This document shows positions 6,251 through 13,965 of a stretch of 20,009 bases of DNA, piece by piece. The position numbers and the translations under genes are program-made. Every line of letters begins with the position of its first letter. Within the stretch, counting starts at the first letter, position 1. Under the pieces are notes generated by a model. The model did no database searches. It worked only from the letters and a program-made list of their open reading frames with translations, and was not told the origin of the DNA. The stretch is from Terriglobia bacterium (GTDB lineage: Bacteria; Acidobacteriota; Terriglobia; UBA7540): NCBI GenBank assembly GCA_020072905.1, contig JAIQGB010000175.1, positions 1 to 20,009 on the forward strand, given 5' to 3'.

Positions 6251-7189
6251 ATGCGTCGTTCCCTCGCTATTGCTGCGTTGCTATTGTTGCCCACCGTAAT
6301 GAATCCAGCCGAAACGAAGGCGGAGGAGACGATTCGCGTCGGGCTGATTCAGATGGACGCGCGGCTCTACGACAAACCCTACAATCTGGCGCGAGCGGAG
6401 AAGCTGATCCGGCAGGCGGCGGCGCGAGGCGCCAAGATCGTCTGCACGCCGGAAGCGGCGGTGCAGGGCTACGCGAGAGTTGATTTGCCTCCGGGCACCT
6501 CTGCGGATGCCCCCTCGATTGTCGCGGAGCGTGCGAAAATTCTGGCGGCGGCGGAAACGATTCCAGGGCCGGCCACCAACCGCTTTGCCGCCCTGGCGAA
6601 AGAACTCGGCATCTGGATCGTCTTCGGTATGGACGAGAATCGCGGCGGGAAGCTGTTCAACTCGGCGATTCTGATGAACCCGCGAGGCGAGATCGTGGGC
6701 ACCTATAGCAAGGTCCATCTGCAAAACTGGATGCTGGCCTCCGGGGTAAACCACGGCGACGGTTTTCCGGTTTGGGAAGTTGAAATCGGCGGCGTGAAAG
6801 TGAAAGTGGGGATCGAGATCTGCTACGACATCCAGCACCCGGAGGCTACGCGCGAGCTGGCGCTGGGGGGCGCGGAGATTGTCTTCAACCCTTACTGCAC
6901 TGACGATTTCTCCCGGCCGCTGCTCGTTCACCTGTACCAAACGCGGGCGCTCGAAAACCGCCTCTTCATTGTCCGCGTGAATTACGGCGCGCCGCGCAAT
7001 ACCGGAACCAGCTCCATCCTTGACTTCGAAGGGTCGACTCAAGACGAACTCGACAACGCCGAGGGCGTTTTGGTGGGCGACCTGAACCTCACCGCTCTCC
7101 GCGCGGTGAGGAACGACTGGAATCCGGTTTACGGCCTTCCCAACCGCTACCCGCCCGCCTACAAGCGTCTTCAGACCGAACGGCGATGA
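6251..7189 (+). CDS. Exported carbon-nitrogen hydrolase (nitrilase superfamily)
   Basis: A 312-residue member of the nitrilase/amidase superfamily, which hydrolyses nonpeptide C-N bonds of amides or nitriles. The Glu-Lys-Cys triad is intact: Glu68 (CTPEAAV), Lys154 (YSKVHL) and Cys191 (GIEICYD). ATG 6251 has AAGGAG at 6239-6244, six bases upstream. Residues 1-24 form a signal peptide (MRRSLAIAALLLLPTVMNP...), so unlike most family members the enzyme is probably periplasmic or secreted. The open frame extends further upstream through the repeat at 6103-6172, but that part is not protein-like. The gene appears monocistronic. The substrate cannot be told; candidates are N-carbamoyl compounds, aliphatic amides or nitriles. 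Confidence 0.85.
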   Translation: MRRSLAIAALLLLPTVMNPAETKAEETIRVGLIQMDARLYDKPYNLARAEKLIRQAAARGAKIVCTPEAAVQGYARVDLPPGTSADAPSIVAERAKILAAAETIPGPATNRFAALAKELGIWIVFGMDENRGGKLFNSAILMNPRGEIVGTYSKVHLQNWMLASGVNHGDGFPVWEVEIGGVKVKVGIEICYDIQHPEATRELALGGAEIVFNPYCTDDFSRPLLVHLYQTRALENRLFIVRVNYGAPRNTGTSSILDFEGSTQDELDNAEGVLVGDLNLTALRAVRNDWNPVYGLPNRYPPAYKRLQTERR

Positions 7190-7401
7190 CGACTTGAATG
7201 CCGAGGCGCGAAAACGGCTGGCCACGGCAAGGTCGGCGGCCGATGCGCACGCTTAAAGGGCGTCGCACGGGGCGCGATTCATGCGGCGCGCCAAAGCAGC
7301 CGAATACTTATGCTCGGACCCGAGGCGTGAGGGCCGGGCTCGGCGGTTGTAATCGAGGGCGCAGGGGTGTGCGACCCCAGGGTGGGGTGAGGGGTGTTGA
7401 A

Positions 7402-7422
7402 GCCGCGGCGCGCGGCCGCGGC
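7402..7422. other. GC-rich hairpin upstream of regulator gene
   Basis: Two copies of the self-complementary octamer GCCGCGGC (7402-7409 and 7415-7422) separated by GCGCG can form a strong stem about 45 bases before the REC-PilZ start. The rest of 7190-7466 holds no gene I can support. The hairpin may simply reflect high GC content. Confidence 0.3.
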
Positions 7423-7466
7423 GCCGGGTGCAATCCCCACCGAGGCCGCAGCGAGGTGAGGCAGCC

Positions 7467-8150
7467 ATGCAGCTCAGGGTCCTGGCCGTCGATGATGAGC
7501 CCGTAGCGCTGGAGGTATTCAAGGCCGTGGTCGGCTCGCTCGGGTACGACGTGACGACCTTGTCCGACAGCCGGGAGGCCGCGCAACGGGTGATGACGGA
7601 GAAGTTTGACTTGATCGCCCTGGACGTCCTGATGCCCCTGCTGGATGGATTCGAGCTGACCGAGCGCATCCGCGCTTCGCGGACGAACCATTCGGTCCCC
7701 ATTCTGATGCTCACCGGATCGGACAGCGTCGAGACCATGCGCCGAGGCTACGCTGCGGGGATCACTTTCTACCTCGCCAAGCCCATCAGTGCGGCGAAAC
7801 TGCGCGGCCTCTTCAAGGCGGCGCGCGGCATGATGCTCCAGGAACGGCGCCGCTACGGCCGGCTTCCCCTCCGCGTCGATGTCGAATGCCAGGTGGGCAA
7901 CAAGAGTTTCAAAGCCCGCAGCGTGGACCTGGCGCAAGGAGGAATCCTGCTGGAAGCTTCCGGTGAGATGGCGGAAGGTGACATCGCGGAGGTCAAGTTC
8001 GCCTTGCCGGGTGTGCGCCAGCCATTGAAACTGATGGGAAAGGTCGTGCGGAAGGTGCTGTCGGAGGGAATGGCCGTGGAATTCATCGACCCGGAGCCGT
8101 TGGAACGCGCCGCGCTCCACCACTACGTTGCGGCGAAGACCGGGGAGTGA
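7467..8150 (+). CDS. Response regulator with REC and PilZ domains
   Basis: A 227-residue two-domain signalling protein. The REC domain (~3-122) has the acidic pair Asp9-Asp10, the phospho-acceptor Asp53 (LDVLMP), Thr83 (LTGSD) and Lys105 (AKPIS), so it should be phosphorylated by a histidine kinase. A PilZ domain follows (~126-218) with RRYGR (128-132) and DLAQGG (154-159), variants of the RxxxR and D/NxSxxG cyclic-di-GMP-binding motifs. The output is therefore probably binding to other proteins, modulated by both phosphorylation and c-di-GMP, for example in motility, exopolysaccharide or secretion; there is no DNA-binding domain. ATG 7467 is preceded by GAGGTGAG (7453-7460). No kinase gene is next to it, so it is an orphan regulator here. 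Confidence 0.85.
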   Translation: MQLRVLAVDDEPVALEVFKAVVGSLGYDVTTLSDSREAAQRVMTEKFDLIALDVLMPLLDGFELTERIRASRTNHSVPILMLTGSDSVETMRRGYAAGITFYLAKPISAAKLRGLFKAARGMMLQERRRYGRLPLRVDVECQVGNKSFKARSVDLAQGGILLEASGEMAEGDIAEVKFALPGVRQPLKLMGKVVRKVLSEGMAVEFIDPEPLERAALHHYVAAKTGE

Positions 8151-8292
8151 ATTTGGCCGTCAGCGGACAGTACGCGGTGGCCGAGGCACGCCGCGAAGAG
8201 ACATTTACCCCGCAGGGGGCCCGTGCGCGAGCGGCAAATTGAACCGCGAAGAATCACTTGCAATTCGCCGCGCCGAGGAGTAAGAAGAAGGT

Positions 8293-8346
8293 ATGCAGAC
8301 GGGAGGAGATATGATTCCACCGGACATGCATTTGACGCACGGATGA
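8293..8346 (+). other. Possible leader peptide ORF
   Basis: A very short frame of 17 codons from ATG 8293, or 11 codons from ATG 8311. The inner ATG 8311 has GGAGGAG at 8302-8308, an excellent ribosome-binding site. The peptide would read MIPPDMHLTHG from ATG 8311. It is followed by alternative hairpins and an intrinsic terminator, the layout of an attenuator leader, but the peptide has no run of a single amino acid that would explain sensing. Speculative. Confidence 0.3.
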
Positions 8347-8350
8347 TCAC

Positions 8351-8399
8351 ACCGCTCTTGCGGTGCGTTACCGCTGGCGATCTCGCAGGAAGAGATCGC
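8351..8399 (+). promoter_or_regulatory. Alternative hairpins before terminator
   Basis: ACCGC (8351-8355) can pair with GCGGT (8360-8364), or that GCGGT can pair instead with ACCGC at 8370-8374, so the two are mutually exclusive. A further hairpin joins GCGATCTC (8377-8384) to GAGATCGC (8392-8399). The set lies between a possible leader ORF and a strong terminator. Confidence 0.35.
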
Positions 8400-8420
8400 T
8401 ACGGCGTCAATAAAAGCGAG

Positions 8421-8452
8421 AAAATGGGGAGCCATCCTCGGCTCCCCATTTT
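8421..8452 (+). terminator. Strong intrinsic terminator
   Basis: AAAATGGGGAGCC (8421-8433) pairs perfectly over 13 bases with GGCTCCCCATTTT (8440-8452), with a six-base loop and T-rich DNA after it (ATTTTCGTTT). The A-run and T-run on both sides make it bidirectional in principle. It either ends transcription from the REC-PilZ gene about 270 bases upstream or acts in the leader of the ceramidase-like gene that starts at 8623. Confidence 0.8.
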
Positions 8453-8622
8453 CGTTTCCGGGCTCGCTTCCTTGTCCCGGCCCCCTGGACTGTCAAGTCT
8501 CGGTGCTTCATAAAAAGAATCGATTTTGCGCCGCATCACACGGCTGCCCCTTGTTCCAGCGCGCCGTGAGTGGTACAAAGACTGCCTGCACGTTGAATCG
8601 TTTCCCTACGCGAGGTGCCAAC

Positions 8623-9993
8623 ATGGTTCGGTTCTTCAAAGGTCTGCTCGCCTTCGGCGTTCTCACGATGCTTTTCCCCGCCGCGATTTTTGCCGCGGAG
8701 CTGAAAGCCGGCGCGGCCCAGGTGGAGATCACGCCGCCGACGGGCCTGAAAATGTATGGCTACGCCGACCGCAAGTCCGGAGCGACGGGAGTCCTGGATC
8801 CGCTTTACGCGCGCACGCTGGTGCTGGAGGCGGGTGAAAAGCGCCTGGCGCTGGTGGTCCTGGACCTCGGCCGCGTCTTTGCCCCCTCCTGGATCGAGCG
8901 ACTGCGCGCCAACGTCAAGAAATCGAGCGGCATCGATTACGTGCTGGTGGCGGCAATCCACACGCACTCGGGGCCGGACCCCACGGACCAGTTTCCTCCC
9001 TCGAGCGGCCCCGATTGGGCAACGCCGATTCTCGAGAAAGTGAGCCGCGCCATCGACGAGGCCCACCAGCACGCCGTGGAGGCCCGCCTGGGAACCGGTT
9101 ACGGCGACGCTTACATCGGCCACAACCGCCTGCGCGACAATCCCGACGGCACGGCTTCCTGGTTCGAGCGCAATCCCACCATGATTCCTACCTCGCCCGT
9201 GGACCCCACCGTATCTGTGCTTAGAGTGGATAATATGCAAGGAGAGCCTATCGCTATCCTGGTCAACTACGCCTGCCACCCGGTGGTTTTCGGGACCGAC
9301 AACCTGCAGTATTCCGCCGACTGGCCGGGGGTGATGGATAAGACCGTGGCGAAGGCTTTCGGCGGCAAGCCCGTCGTCATTTTCCTGCAGGGCGGCGACG
9401 GCGACATCAATCCTTATTACGCCGTCACCCCGCTCGAGCAGGACGCTGTCGGCCGGCGCGACTGGACGGGCGAACGGATTGGCCAAGAAGCCGCGCGCGT
9501 GGCCAAGGGCATCACGACCGCCCCCGACGCGAACGCGAGCCTGCAGTACGTTGAGGATGAGCTCCCCATGCACCTTCGCTGGGACCCTGCGCAGTTCCGC
9601 GAGGCCGTGCTCGAATCCTGGGGGCCGCAGGGCGCCGCGGAGTTCGACCGGCAGCAGCGAGAGCCGATGCGCCTGCCCGTGACGACCCTGCTCATCAACA
9701 AGCGCATCGCCGTGGTCACCCTGCCCGGCGAACCCTTTGTCGAGTTCCAGACGGACTGGCGCAACCGCTGCCCGGTGCCGGATGCCTTCTTCATGGGCTA
9801 TACGACCGGGGACTTTGACTATTTCCCCACCATCCGCGCGGCAACTTATGGAGGCTATGGCGCCGCGAATACCGCCACCCGCGTCGAGCTGGGCGCGGGC
9901 GATCGCATGGTGAATCACGCGCTGATTCGCGTCTATGAGTTTCTCGGCCGGCTCACCGACACGCCGGAGGATTTGAAGAAGACCGGCAAATAG
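8623..9993 (+). CDS. Neutral/alkaline ceramidase-like hydrolase
   Basis: A 456-residue exported protein of the neutral/alkaline non-lysosomal ceramidase family, whose characterised members hydrolyse the amide bond of ceramide using a zinc ion. Family marks: AGAAQVEITPPTG at the mature N-terminus, AAIHTHSGPD with His113/His115, NYACHPVVFG with His219, QGGDGDINP (~256-264), a conserved LPGEPFVEFQ and GYTTGDFDYFPT near the end. These fit the two zinc His, the Glu and the Tyr of the family. It is shorter than full ceramidases (over 600 residues) and lacks their C-terminal Ig-like domain, as do many bacterial members of unknown substrate. A signal peptide covers residues 1-24. ATG 8623 has GAGGTG at 8612-8617. 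The next gene starts 34 bases downstream, so the two are probably cotranscribed. Confidence 0.85.
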   Translation: MVRFFKGLLAFGVLTMLFPAAIFAAELKAGAAQVEITPPTGLKMYGYADRKSGATGVLDPLYARTLVLEAGEKRLALVVLDLGRVFAPSWIERLRANVKKSSGIDYVLVAAIHTHSGPDPTDQFPPSSGPDWATPILEKVSRAIDEAHQHAVEARLGTGYGDAYIGHNRLRDNPDGTASWFERNPTMIPTSPVDPTVSVLRVDNMQGEPIAILVNYACHPVVFGTDNLQYSADWPGVMDKTVAKAFGGKPVVIFLQGGDGDINPYYAVTPLEQDAVGRRDWTGERIGQEAARVAKGITTAPDANASLQYVEDELPMHLRWDPAQFREAVLESWGPQGAAEFDRQQREPMRLPVTTLLINKRIAVVTLPGEPFVEFQTDWRNRCPVPDAFFMGYTTGDFDYFPTIRAATYGGYGAANTATRVELGAGDRMVNHALIRVYEFLGRLTDTPEDLKKTGK

Positions 9994-10027
9994 CGAACGA
10001 CGACAAGACGAGACAAGGGATCAAATC

Positions 10028-11131
10028 ATGACCGGATTGAGCCGAAGGGATTGCCTGCAGCGAACGCTGACCCTGCTGGCCGCGGCGGGAGCGGCGCCGG
10101 GGGCGGCGAAGGCGAGTGGGGCGGTTCGCAATTCCCCGGCCGCCAACCAAGCCGGGATCAAGCTGGCCGAGGTGTTGGGCATCGGCCAGGAATCGCGCTG
10201 GCGGCTGGCGCGCCAGATCGGCGTCAACCACGCGATCGTGAGCGTAGACGGCGCGCTCAGGAAAGTCCCCCGCGAGCAATACGAAGAGACTCTGGCGAAG
10301 ATCAAAGCCACGTACGACGCCGCGGGACTCACCATCGCCGGCGTGGAAAGCCATCCGGTGCCGGCGGAGAAGATCAAGCTTGGCCTCCCAGGGCGCGATG
10401 AGGAGATCGAGAATTACATTGCCGCCATCAAGGCTCTCGCCAAGGTCGGCATTCCCATGGTCTGCTACAACTGGATGGCGGGCCTCGGCTGGTACCGGAC
10501 CAACCAAGCCGTACCGGCGCGCGGCGGGGCGCTGACCAGCGAATTCGATTACCCAACGGCGGAAAAGCAGGGGTTGACGAAGTGGGGAAAAATCAGTGAA
10601 GAAAAAATCTGGGATAACCTCGAATATTTTCTCAAGGCGGTGATTCCGGTCGCGGAGAAAGCGAACGTGCAGATGGCGCTCCACCCGGACGATCCTCCCC
10701 TCTCCCCGCTGCGCGGCATCGGCCGCATCCTGACCAGCGCGGCGAATTACCGCCGCCTGATGAACATCGTGCCCAGCCCCGTGAACGGCGTCACCTTCTG
10801 CCAGGCGAACTTCAAGCTGATGGGCGAGAACATCGAAGCCCTGGCGCGCGAGTGGTGCGCCGAGAAGAAGATCTTCTTCGTGCACTTCCGCGACGTGGAA
10901 GGGACGCGCGAGCACTTTGTCGAGACCTTTCACGACAACGGCCCCACGGACATGGCGCGCATGTTGCAGGTCTACCACGAGTCGGGCTTCAACGGTCCCA
11001 TGCGGCCCGACCACGCCCCCACCATGGAGGGCGAGTCGAATGAGCATCCCGGCTACGCCATGGTCGGTAAGGTTTTCGCCATCGGTTACATGAAAGGCAT
11101 CCTGGACGGGCTCCGCATCCCCTACGCGTGA
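10028..11131 (+). CDS. Tat-exported mannonate dehydratase-like protein
   Basis: A 367-residue TIM-barrel protein of the UxuA family (D-mannonate dehydratase, which makes 2-keto-3-deoxygluconate from mannonate in hexuronate breakdown). Visible marks: GVESHPVP, CYNWMAGLGWYRTN (~146-159), MALHPDDPP with His219, FCQANF with Cys258, HFRDVEG with His286, and RPDHAP with Asp328-His329; the Cys, His and Asp match the metal ligands of the family. Unlike cytoplasmic UxuA it begins with SRRDCLQRTLTLLAAAGAAP, a twin-arginine signal, so it is folded with its metal and exported. It follows the ceramidase-like gene by 34 bases, with AAGGGA upstream of ATG 10028. It could be a true dehydratase or a sugar-acid isomerase or lyase of the wider xylose-isomerase-like superfamily; the metal site argues for an active enzyme. 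Confidence 0.85.
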   Translation: MTGLSRRDCLQRTLTLLAAAGAAPGAAKASGAVRNSPAANQAGIKLAEVLGIGQESRWRLARQIGVNHAIVSVDGALRKVPREQYEETLAKIKATYDAAGLTIAGVESHPVPAEKIKLGLPGRDEEIENYIAAIKALAKVGIPMVCYNWMAGLGWYRTNQAVPARGGALTSEFDYPTAEKQGLTKWGKISEEKIWDNLEYFLKAVIPVAEKANVQMALHPDDPPLSPLRGIGRILTSAANYRRLMNIVPSPVNGVTFCQANFKLMGENIEALAREWCAEKKIFFVHFRDVEGTREHFVETFHDNGPTDMARMLQVYHESGFNGPMRPDHAPTMEGESNEHPGYAMVGKVFAIGYMKGILDGLRIPYA

Positions 11132-11158
11132 GCGGCCTCGAGAGACGGGAATAATCAA

Positions 11159-11212
11159 GGTGTTCGCAAAGCGGCCCACCTCGACCCCATCGAAGCCCTG
11201 CGCTACGAATAG
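11159..11212 (+). pseudogene. C-terminal relic of a MacB/FtsX-type ABC permease
   Basis: Codons from 11159 read GVRKAAHLDPIEALRYE and then TAG. This is the very conserved extreme C-terminus of MacB/FtsX-family ABC transporter permeases (KAA-LDPIEALRYE at the end of the last helix). Upstream of 11159 the frame shows none of the hydrophobic helix that should precede it, so only about 17 codons remain. The 11132-11401 spacer otherwise holds nothing I can support. Confidence 0.65.
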
Positions 11213-11401
11213 ATGACGACTTTGCCGCCAGTTCTGCATCGGCCGCGGGGGATCGAGCGGCCCCCTGGAGGACAATGCTTCCTCTTGACAAGATTTGCAT
11301 CCAACCCCTTGCTCGATGTGCGCCGTGAGAACGATGCATGGCGACACAAGGTCTTGCGGATGGCTCGCGCCCGTTATGTCTGATCGCGAGGCCAAGGCAC
11401 C

Positions 11402-12532
11402 ATGGCCGAGACAACTCAACCCCGGCTGACCGCGCTCACCTCGGCGCGTTTCTTTGCCGCCTTTTACGTGCTGTTGTTCCACATGGTGGCGATGAGAGGC
11501 CTGATGTGGGCGCCGCGTTGGTGGCAGACATTCGCGGGCGCGGGCTTTGTCGCCGTGACGTTCTTCTTTGTCCTCTCGGGGTTCATCCTCGTTTACACCT
11601 ATGCCGGCAAGAGCTTCGACCTGCGGCGATTCTGGCGGGCACGGCTTGCGCGCCTCTATCCTGTCTATCTCCTGTCTCTGCTGGTGAGCGCGCCCTTGTT
11701 TTTCTACGCCCTCACGCACTTTGATATTCCGGTATTCGAGTGGGCGAAGGCCCACCTGGGCGCCACCGTCGTCCTGGTGCTGGCGATGCTCCAGGCCTGG
11801 GTGCCGGGAACGGCCATGGCATGGAATGGCGTGGCGTGGGCGGTGTCGGTGGAGATCTTCTTCTACGTGCTCTTTCCGTTGTTGCTGAGGCGCTTTGGCC
11901 GGCTCTCCAACCGGGCGCTGGCGATCGTTTGCGTGGTCAGTTGGGCGGCGGCCCTCACTCTGGCGGACGTTTATGTGCTCCGCACTCCGGACTATTTTGA
12001 AGCCGACCCCGACCAGAGCGGGTTCTGGCTCAACGCGCTCAAGTTTAATCCGCTGGTGCGCCTGCCGGAATTCATGATTGGCGTTGCCTGCGGGTTCTGG
12101 TTCCAGCGTGGAAACCACAACCCGCGGCTCGGGACGCCGCTGGTCCTGGGCGGCACCGCTGCGGCGCTGGTCACCACGGCATTCAGCCCCCTGATTCCCT
12201 ACCCGGTCATGCACACGGGGCTTTATGCGCCGGCTTTCGCGGCCATCATTTGCGGGCTCGCTCTCCGGCCGCGCTGGTCGTCATTCCTCGAAGCTCGGTG
12301 GCTCGTCCTGCTGGGCGAGGCGAGCTATTGCCTCTACATGTTCCACACCCTCTTTCTTGGGGCTTTCATATACATGGCTACGGTTCTCGGCCCGCTGCCC
12401 TTCAGGCTGGTGGCCGGCACGGCGACGGCGCTTGTTGTGGCTGTCCTCATATTCCGCTATGTGGAGGAGCCGGCGCGCCGACGGTTGCGGGGCAGGCCAC
12501 AGAAAACCGTCGCAGCCGTCGTTAGCCCGTGA
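11402..12532 (+). CDS. Acyltransferase-3 family membrane protein
   Basis: A 376-residue polytopic inner-membrane protein of the acyltransferase-3 (OafA/YrhL-like) family, which O-acylates extracytoplasmic sugars or lipids. The signature is clear: LTSARFFAAFYVLLFHM with Arg16 and catalytic-type His27, VTFFFVLSGFIL (~53-64), the LRRFWRARLARLYPVYLLSLL segment (~74-94), and AWAVSVEIFFYVLFPLLL (~141-158), followed by several more hydrophobic helices for about ten in all. There is no C-terminal SGNH hydrolase domain, so it is the membrane-only form. ATG 11402 has only a weak AAGG upstream. It is 270 bases from the UxuA-like gene with a permease relic between, so it probably belongs to its own unit. 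Confidence 0.85.
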   Translation: MAETTQPRLTALTSARFFAAFYVLLFHMVAMRGLMWAPRWWQTFAGAGFVAVTFFFVLSGFILVYTYAGKSFDLRRFWRARLARLYPVYLLSLLVSAPLFFYALTHFDIPVFEWAKAHLGATVVLVLAMLQAWVPGTAMAWNGVAWAVSVEIFFYVLFPLLLRRFGRLSNRALAIVCVVSWAAALTLADVYVLRTPDYFEADPDQSGFWLNALKFNPLVRLPEFMIGVACGFWFQRGNHNPRLGTPLVLGGTAAALVTTAFSPLIPYPVMHTGLYAPAFAAIICGLALRPRWSSFLEARWLVLLGEASYCLYMFHTLFLGAFIYMATVLGPLPFRLVAGTATALVVAVLIFRYVEEPARRRLRGRPQKTVAAVVSP

Positions 12533-12892
12533 CGCTACACGCTCACGAACAATGCGGAAGGCCTTCGGCAGGGCCTTGGCCGGCGGCAATAGGGCAGGAG
12601 AGGACGCCGGCCCCTGACACAATGGAGCGCCCCACCCGGCCACCCGCGGCGAAGGAGAGGCGGAACCGATGAGGGTTTTGCTGCATCATATATTTGTGAT
12701 AACGATAGTCGGTTGGACGGAGTGCTGAACCAACACTCCCTCCGCGCGCGTCGGTTGCCACGACCCAGTCGGCGGCAAGGCGCACGCGCACAGCTTCGGG
12801 GCGCAGGATATCTTAGTTTGCAGTTTCTGATTTCAGGCAGTCGCGACGGCTGCTGGCAAGGCATCCTGGCGCAGCCCGGCGAGGAGTCAAGG
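12533..12892. other. Spacer before pirin gene
   Basis: No gene is supported here. It holds a small AT-rich patch (12684-12704) and a hairpin GGAGTG (12719-12724) with CACTCC (12734-12739). The pirin frame is open upstream to about 12713, but that extension is Arg-rich and not protein-like. Confidence 0.4.
12678..12703 (+). promoter_or_regulatory. Candidate extended -10 promoter for pirin
   Basis: TG at 12695-12696 followed by GATAAC at 12698-12703 resembles an extended -10 element; the nearest -35-like TTGCTG (12678-12683) is only 14 bases away, so the call rests on the extended -10. A similar TGTGATAA lies 25 bases before the SSS symporter gene. Weak. Confidence 0.25.
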
Positions 12893-13600
12893 ATGATCAG
12901 GGTTACCAAGTCCGACGAGCGTCACCATCAGGATTTCGGCTGGCTGGATACGCGCTGGCATTTTTCATTTGACAGCTATTACGACCCCGAGAACGTCAAC
13001 TGGGGCGCGCTCCGCGTCTTCAACGACGACGTCATCCAGCCCGGCCAGGGCTTCCCCTTGCATGGGCATCGCGATATGGAGATCATCACTTATGTGCTCT
13101 CCGGCACGCTCGAGCACCGGGACAACATGGGGAACACGGGCGTCGTGCGGCCGGGCGAAGTGCAGGTGATGTCGGCGGGGAAAGGCGTCATGCACTCGGA
13201 ATATAACCACTCAAAAGAGGAGCCCGTCCACCTGCTGCAACTTTGGATTCTGCCGCGCACGCGCAGCCTGAAACCGCGCTGGGAGCAGCGCGTGTTCTCC
13301 CCAGCCGAGCGCGGCGGAAAATTGCTGCCCGTGGTCTCGAGCGGCGACGTTGAAGGTACGCTCCACATTGACCAGGACGCGCAGATCTTTGTCTCGACGC
13401 TTAAGGCAGGTGATAAAGTCGTTCACCCGAACCGTCCCGGTCGCAAAGGGTATCTGTTCGTCATTGACGGTGGGATTGGCCTGAACGGCACAACGCTTGC
13501 CAAGGGGGACCAGGCGCGCATTGCCGACGAAAAGGAATTGAAGTTCGAGGCCAAGCAGGATTCCGAACTGATCCTGCTCGATCTTCCCGAGGCGCGCTGA
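12893..13600 (+). CDS. Pirin family bicupin (YhhW-like)
   Basis: A 235-residue pirin of the YhhW type, a double-cupin protein; some members have quercetin 2,3-dioxygenase activity and others are redox-responsive regulators. The N-terminal cupin has the full metal set: His57 and His59 (PLHGHRDME), His101 and Glu103 (GVMHSEYN), at the same positions as in E. coli YhhW. Further marks are WGALRVFNDD and the C-terminal cupin with EGTLHIDQDAQIF and GRKGYLFVIDG. ATG 12893 has GAGGAG at 12881-12886, six bases upstream. It lies 86 bases before a DoxX-family gene, and pirin and DoxX genes are often neighbours in stress-response clusters. The likely role is detoxification of quinone or flavonoid-type compounds; cytoplasmic. 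Confidence 0.9.
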   Translation: MIRVTKSDERHHQDFGWLDTRWHFSFDSYYDPENVNWGALRVFNDDVIQPGQGFPLHGHRDMEIITYVLSGTLEHRDNMGNTGVVRPGEVQVMSAGKGVMHSEYNHSKEEPVHLLQLWILPRTRSLKPRWEQRVFSPAERGGKLLPVVSSGDVEGTLHIDQDAQIFVSTLKAGDKVVHPNRPGRKGYLFVIDGGIGLNGTTLAKGDQARIADEKELKFEAKQDSELILLDLPEAR

Positions 13601-13686
13601 AGCGCGGGCGGGTTTCCCGGCCCGTCCGCGGGGCGGCCTCCGGGACGGCGTTCTGACCAGGTAATATCAAACAAGGAGCATTGGAC

Positions 13687-13965
13687 ATGAGCAGCAGTGG
13701 AACCTCGGCGTGGGGCTTGTTGCTTCTGAGGCTCGCCGTTGGCGCGGTGTTCGTGATGCACGGCTGGCAAAAGATCTTTGTGATGGGTTTCCGAGGAGTC
13801 GCGGGATTTCTGGGCCCCATGGGATTTCCACTGCCGGTGGTGGCGGCGATCGTCTTGATGCTGGCGGAATTCTTGGGCGGCCTCGGCGTGCTTCTCGGCG
13901 TTTTCACACGCTATGCGGCGCGAAAATCGGCAAGCGGTGACGCCGCTTCGAGCCGCGGTCGATAA
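13687..13965 (+). CDS. DoxX family membrane protein, C-terminally truncated
   Basis: A 92-residue fragment of the DoxX family (small four-helix membrane proteins linked to thiosulfate:quinone oxidoreductase subunits and redox stress complexes). The first half is textbook: LLLLRLAVGAVFVMHGWQKI, FRGVAGFLGPMGFP, VVAAIVLMLAEFLGGLGVLLGVFTRYAA. Normal members run to about 130-150 residues with two more helices; here the chain switches after FTRYAA to RKSASGDAASSRGR and stops. Start ATG 13687 is preceded by AAGGAG at 13673-13678; TTG 13681 is too close to that site. The break point coincides with the left arm of a GC-rich hairpin. Either the 3' half was lost by deletion or a frameshift hides it, but I see no hydrophobic continuation in other frames before 14037. 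Confidence 0.75.
   Translation: MSSSGTSAWGLLLLRLAVGAVFVMHGWQKIFVMGFRGVAGFLGPMGFPLPVVAAIVLMLAEFLGGLGVLLGVFTRYAARKSASGDAASSRGR

Noticed and set aside
7190..7466. Possible gene remnant upstream of the REC-PilZ gene
   Set aside because: Several frames are open but only because of high GC; I find no conserved motif in any frame.
8536..9918. Long minus-strand open frame opposite the ceramidase-like gene
   Set aside because: Shadow of the real gene: composition is Arg/Gly/His-rich, with no family motif and no ribosome-binding site.
9953..12214. Very long open frame on the minus strand (about 750 codons)
   Set aside because: It lies antisense to the UxuA-like and acyltransferase genes, is rich in Arg, His, Gln and Glu without domains, and arises from third-position GC bias of the real genes.
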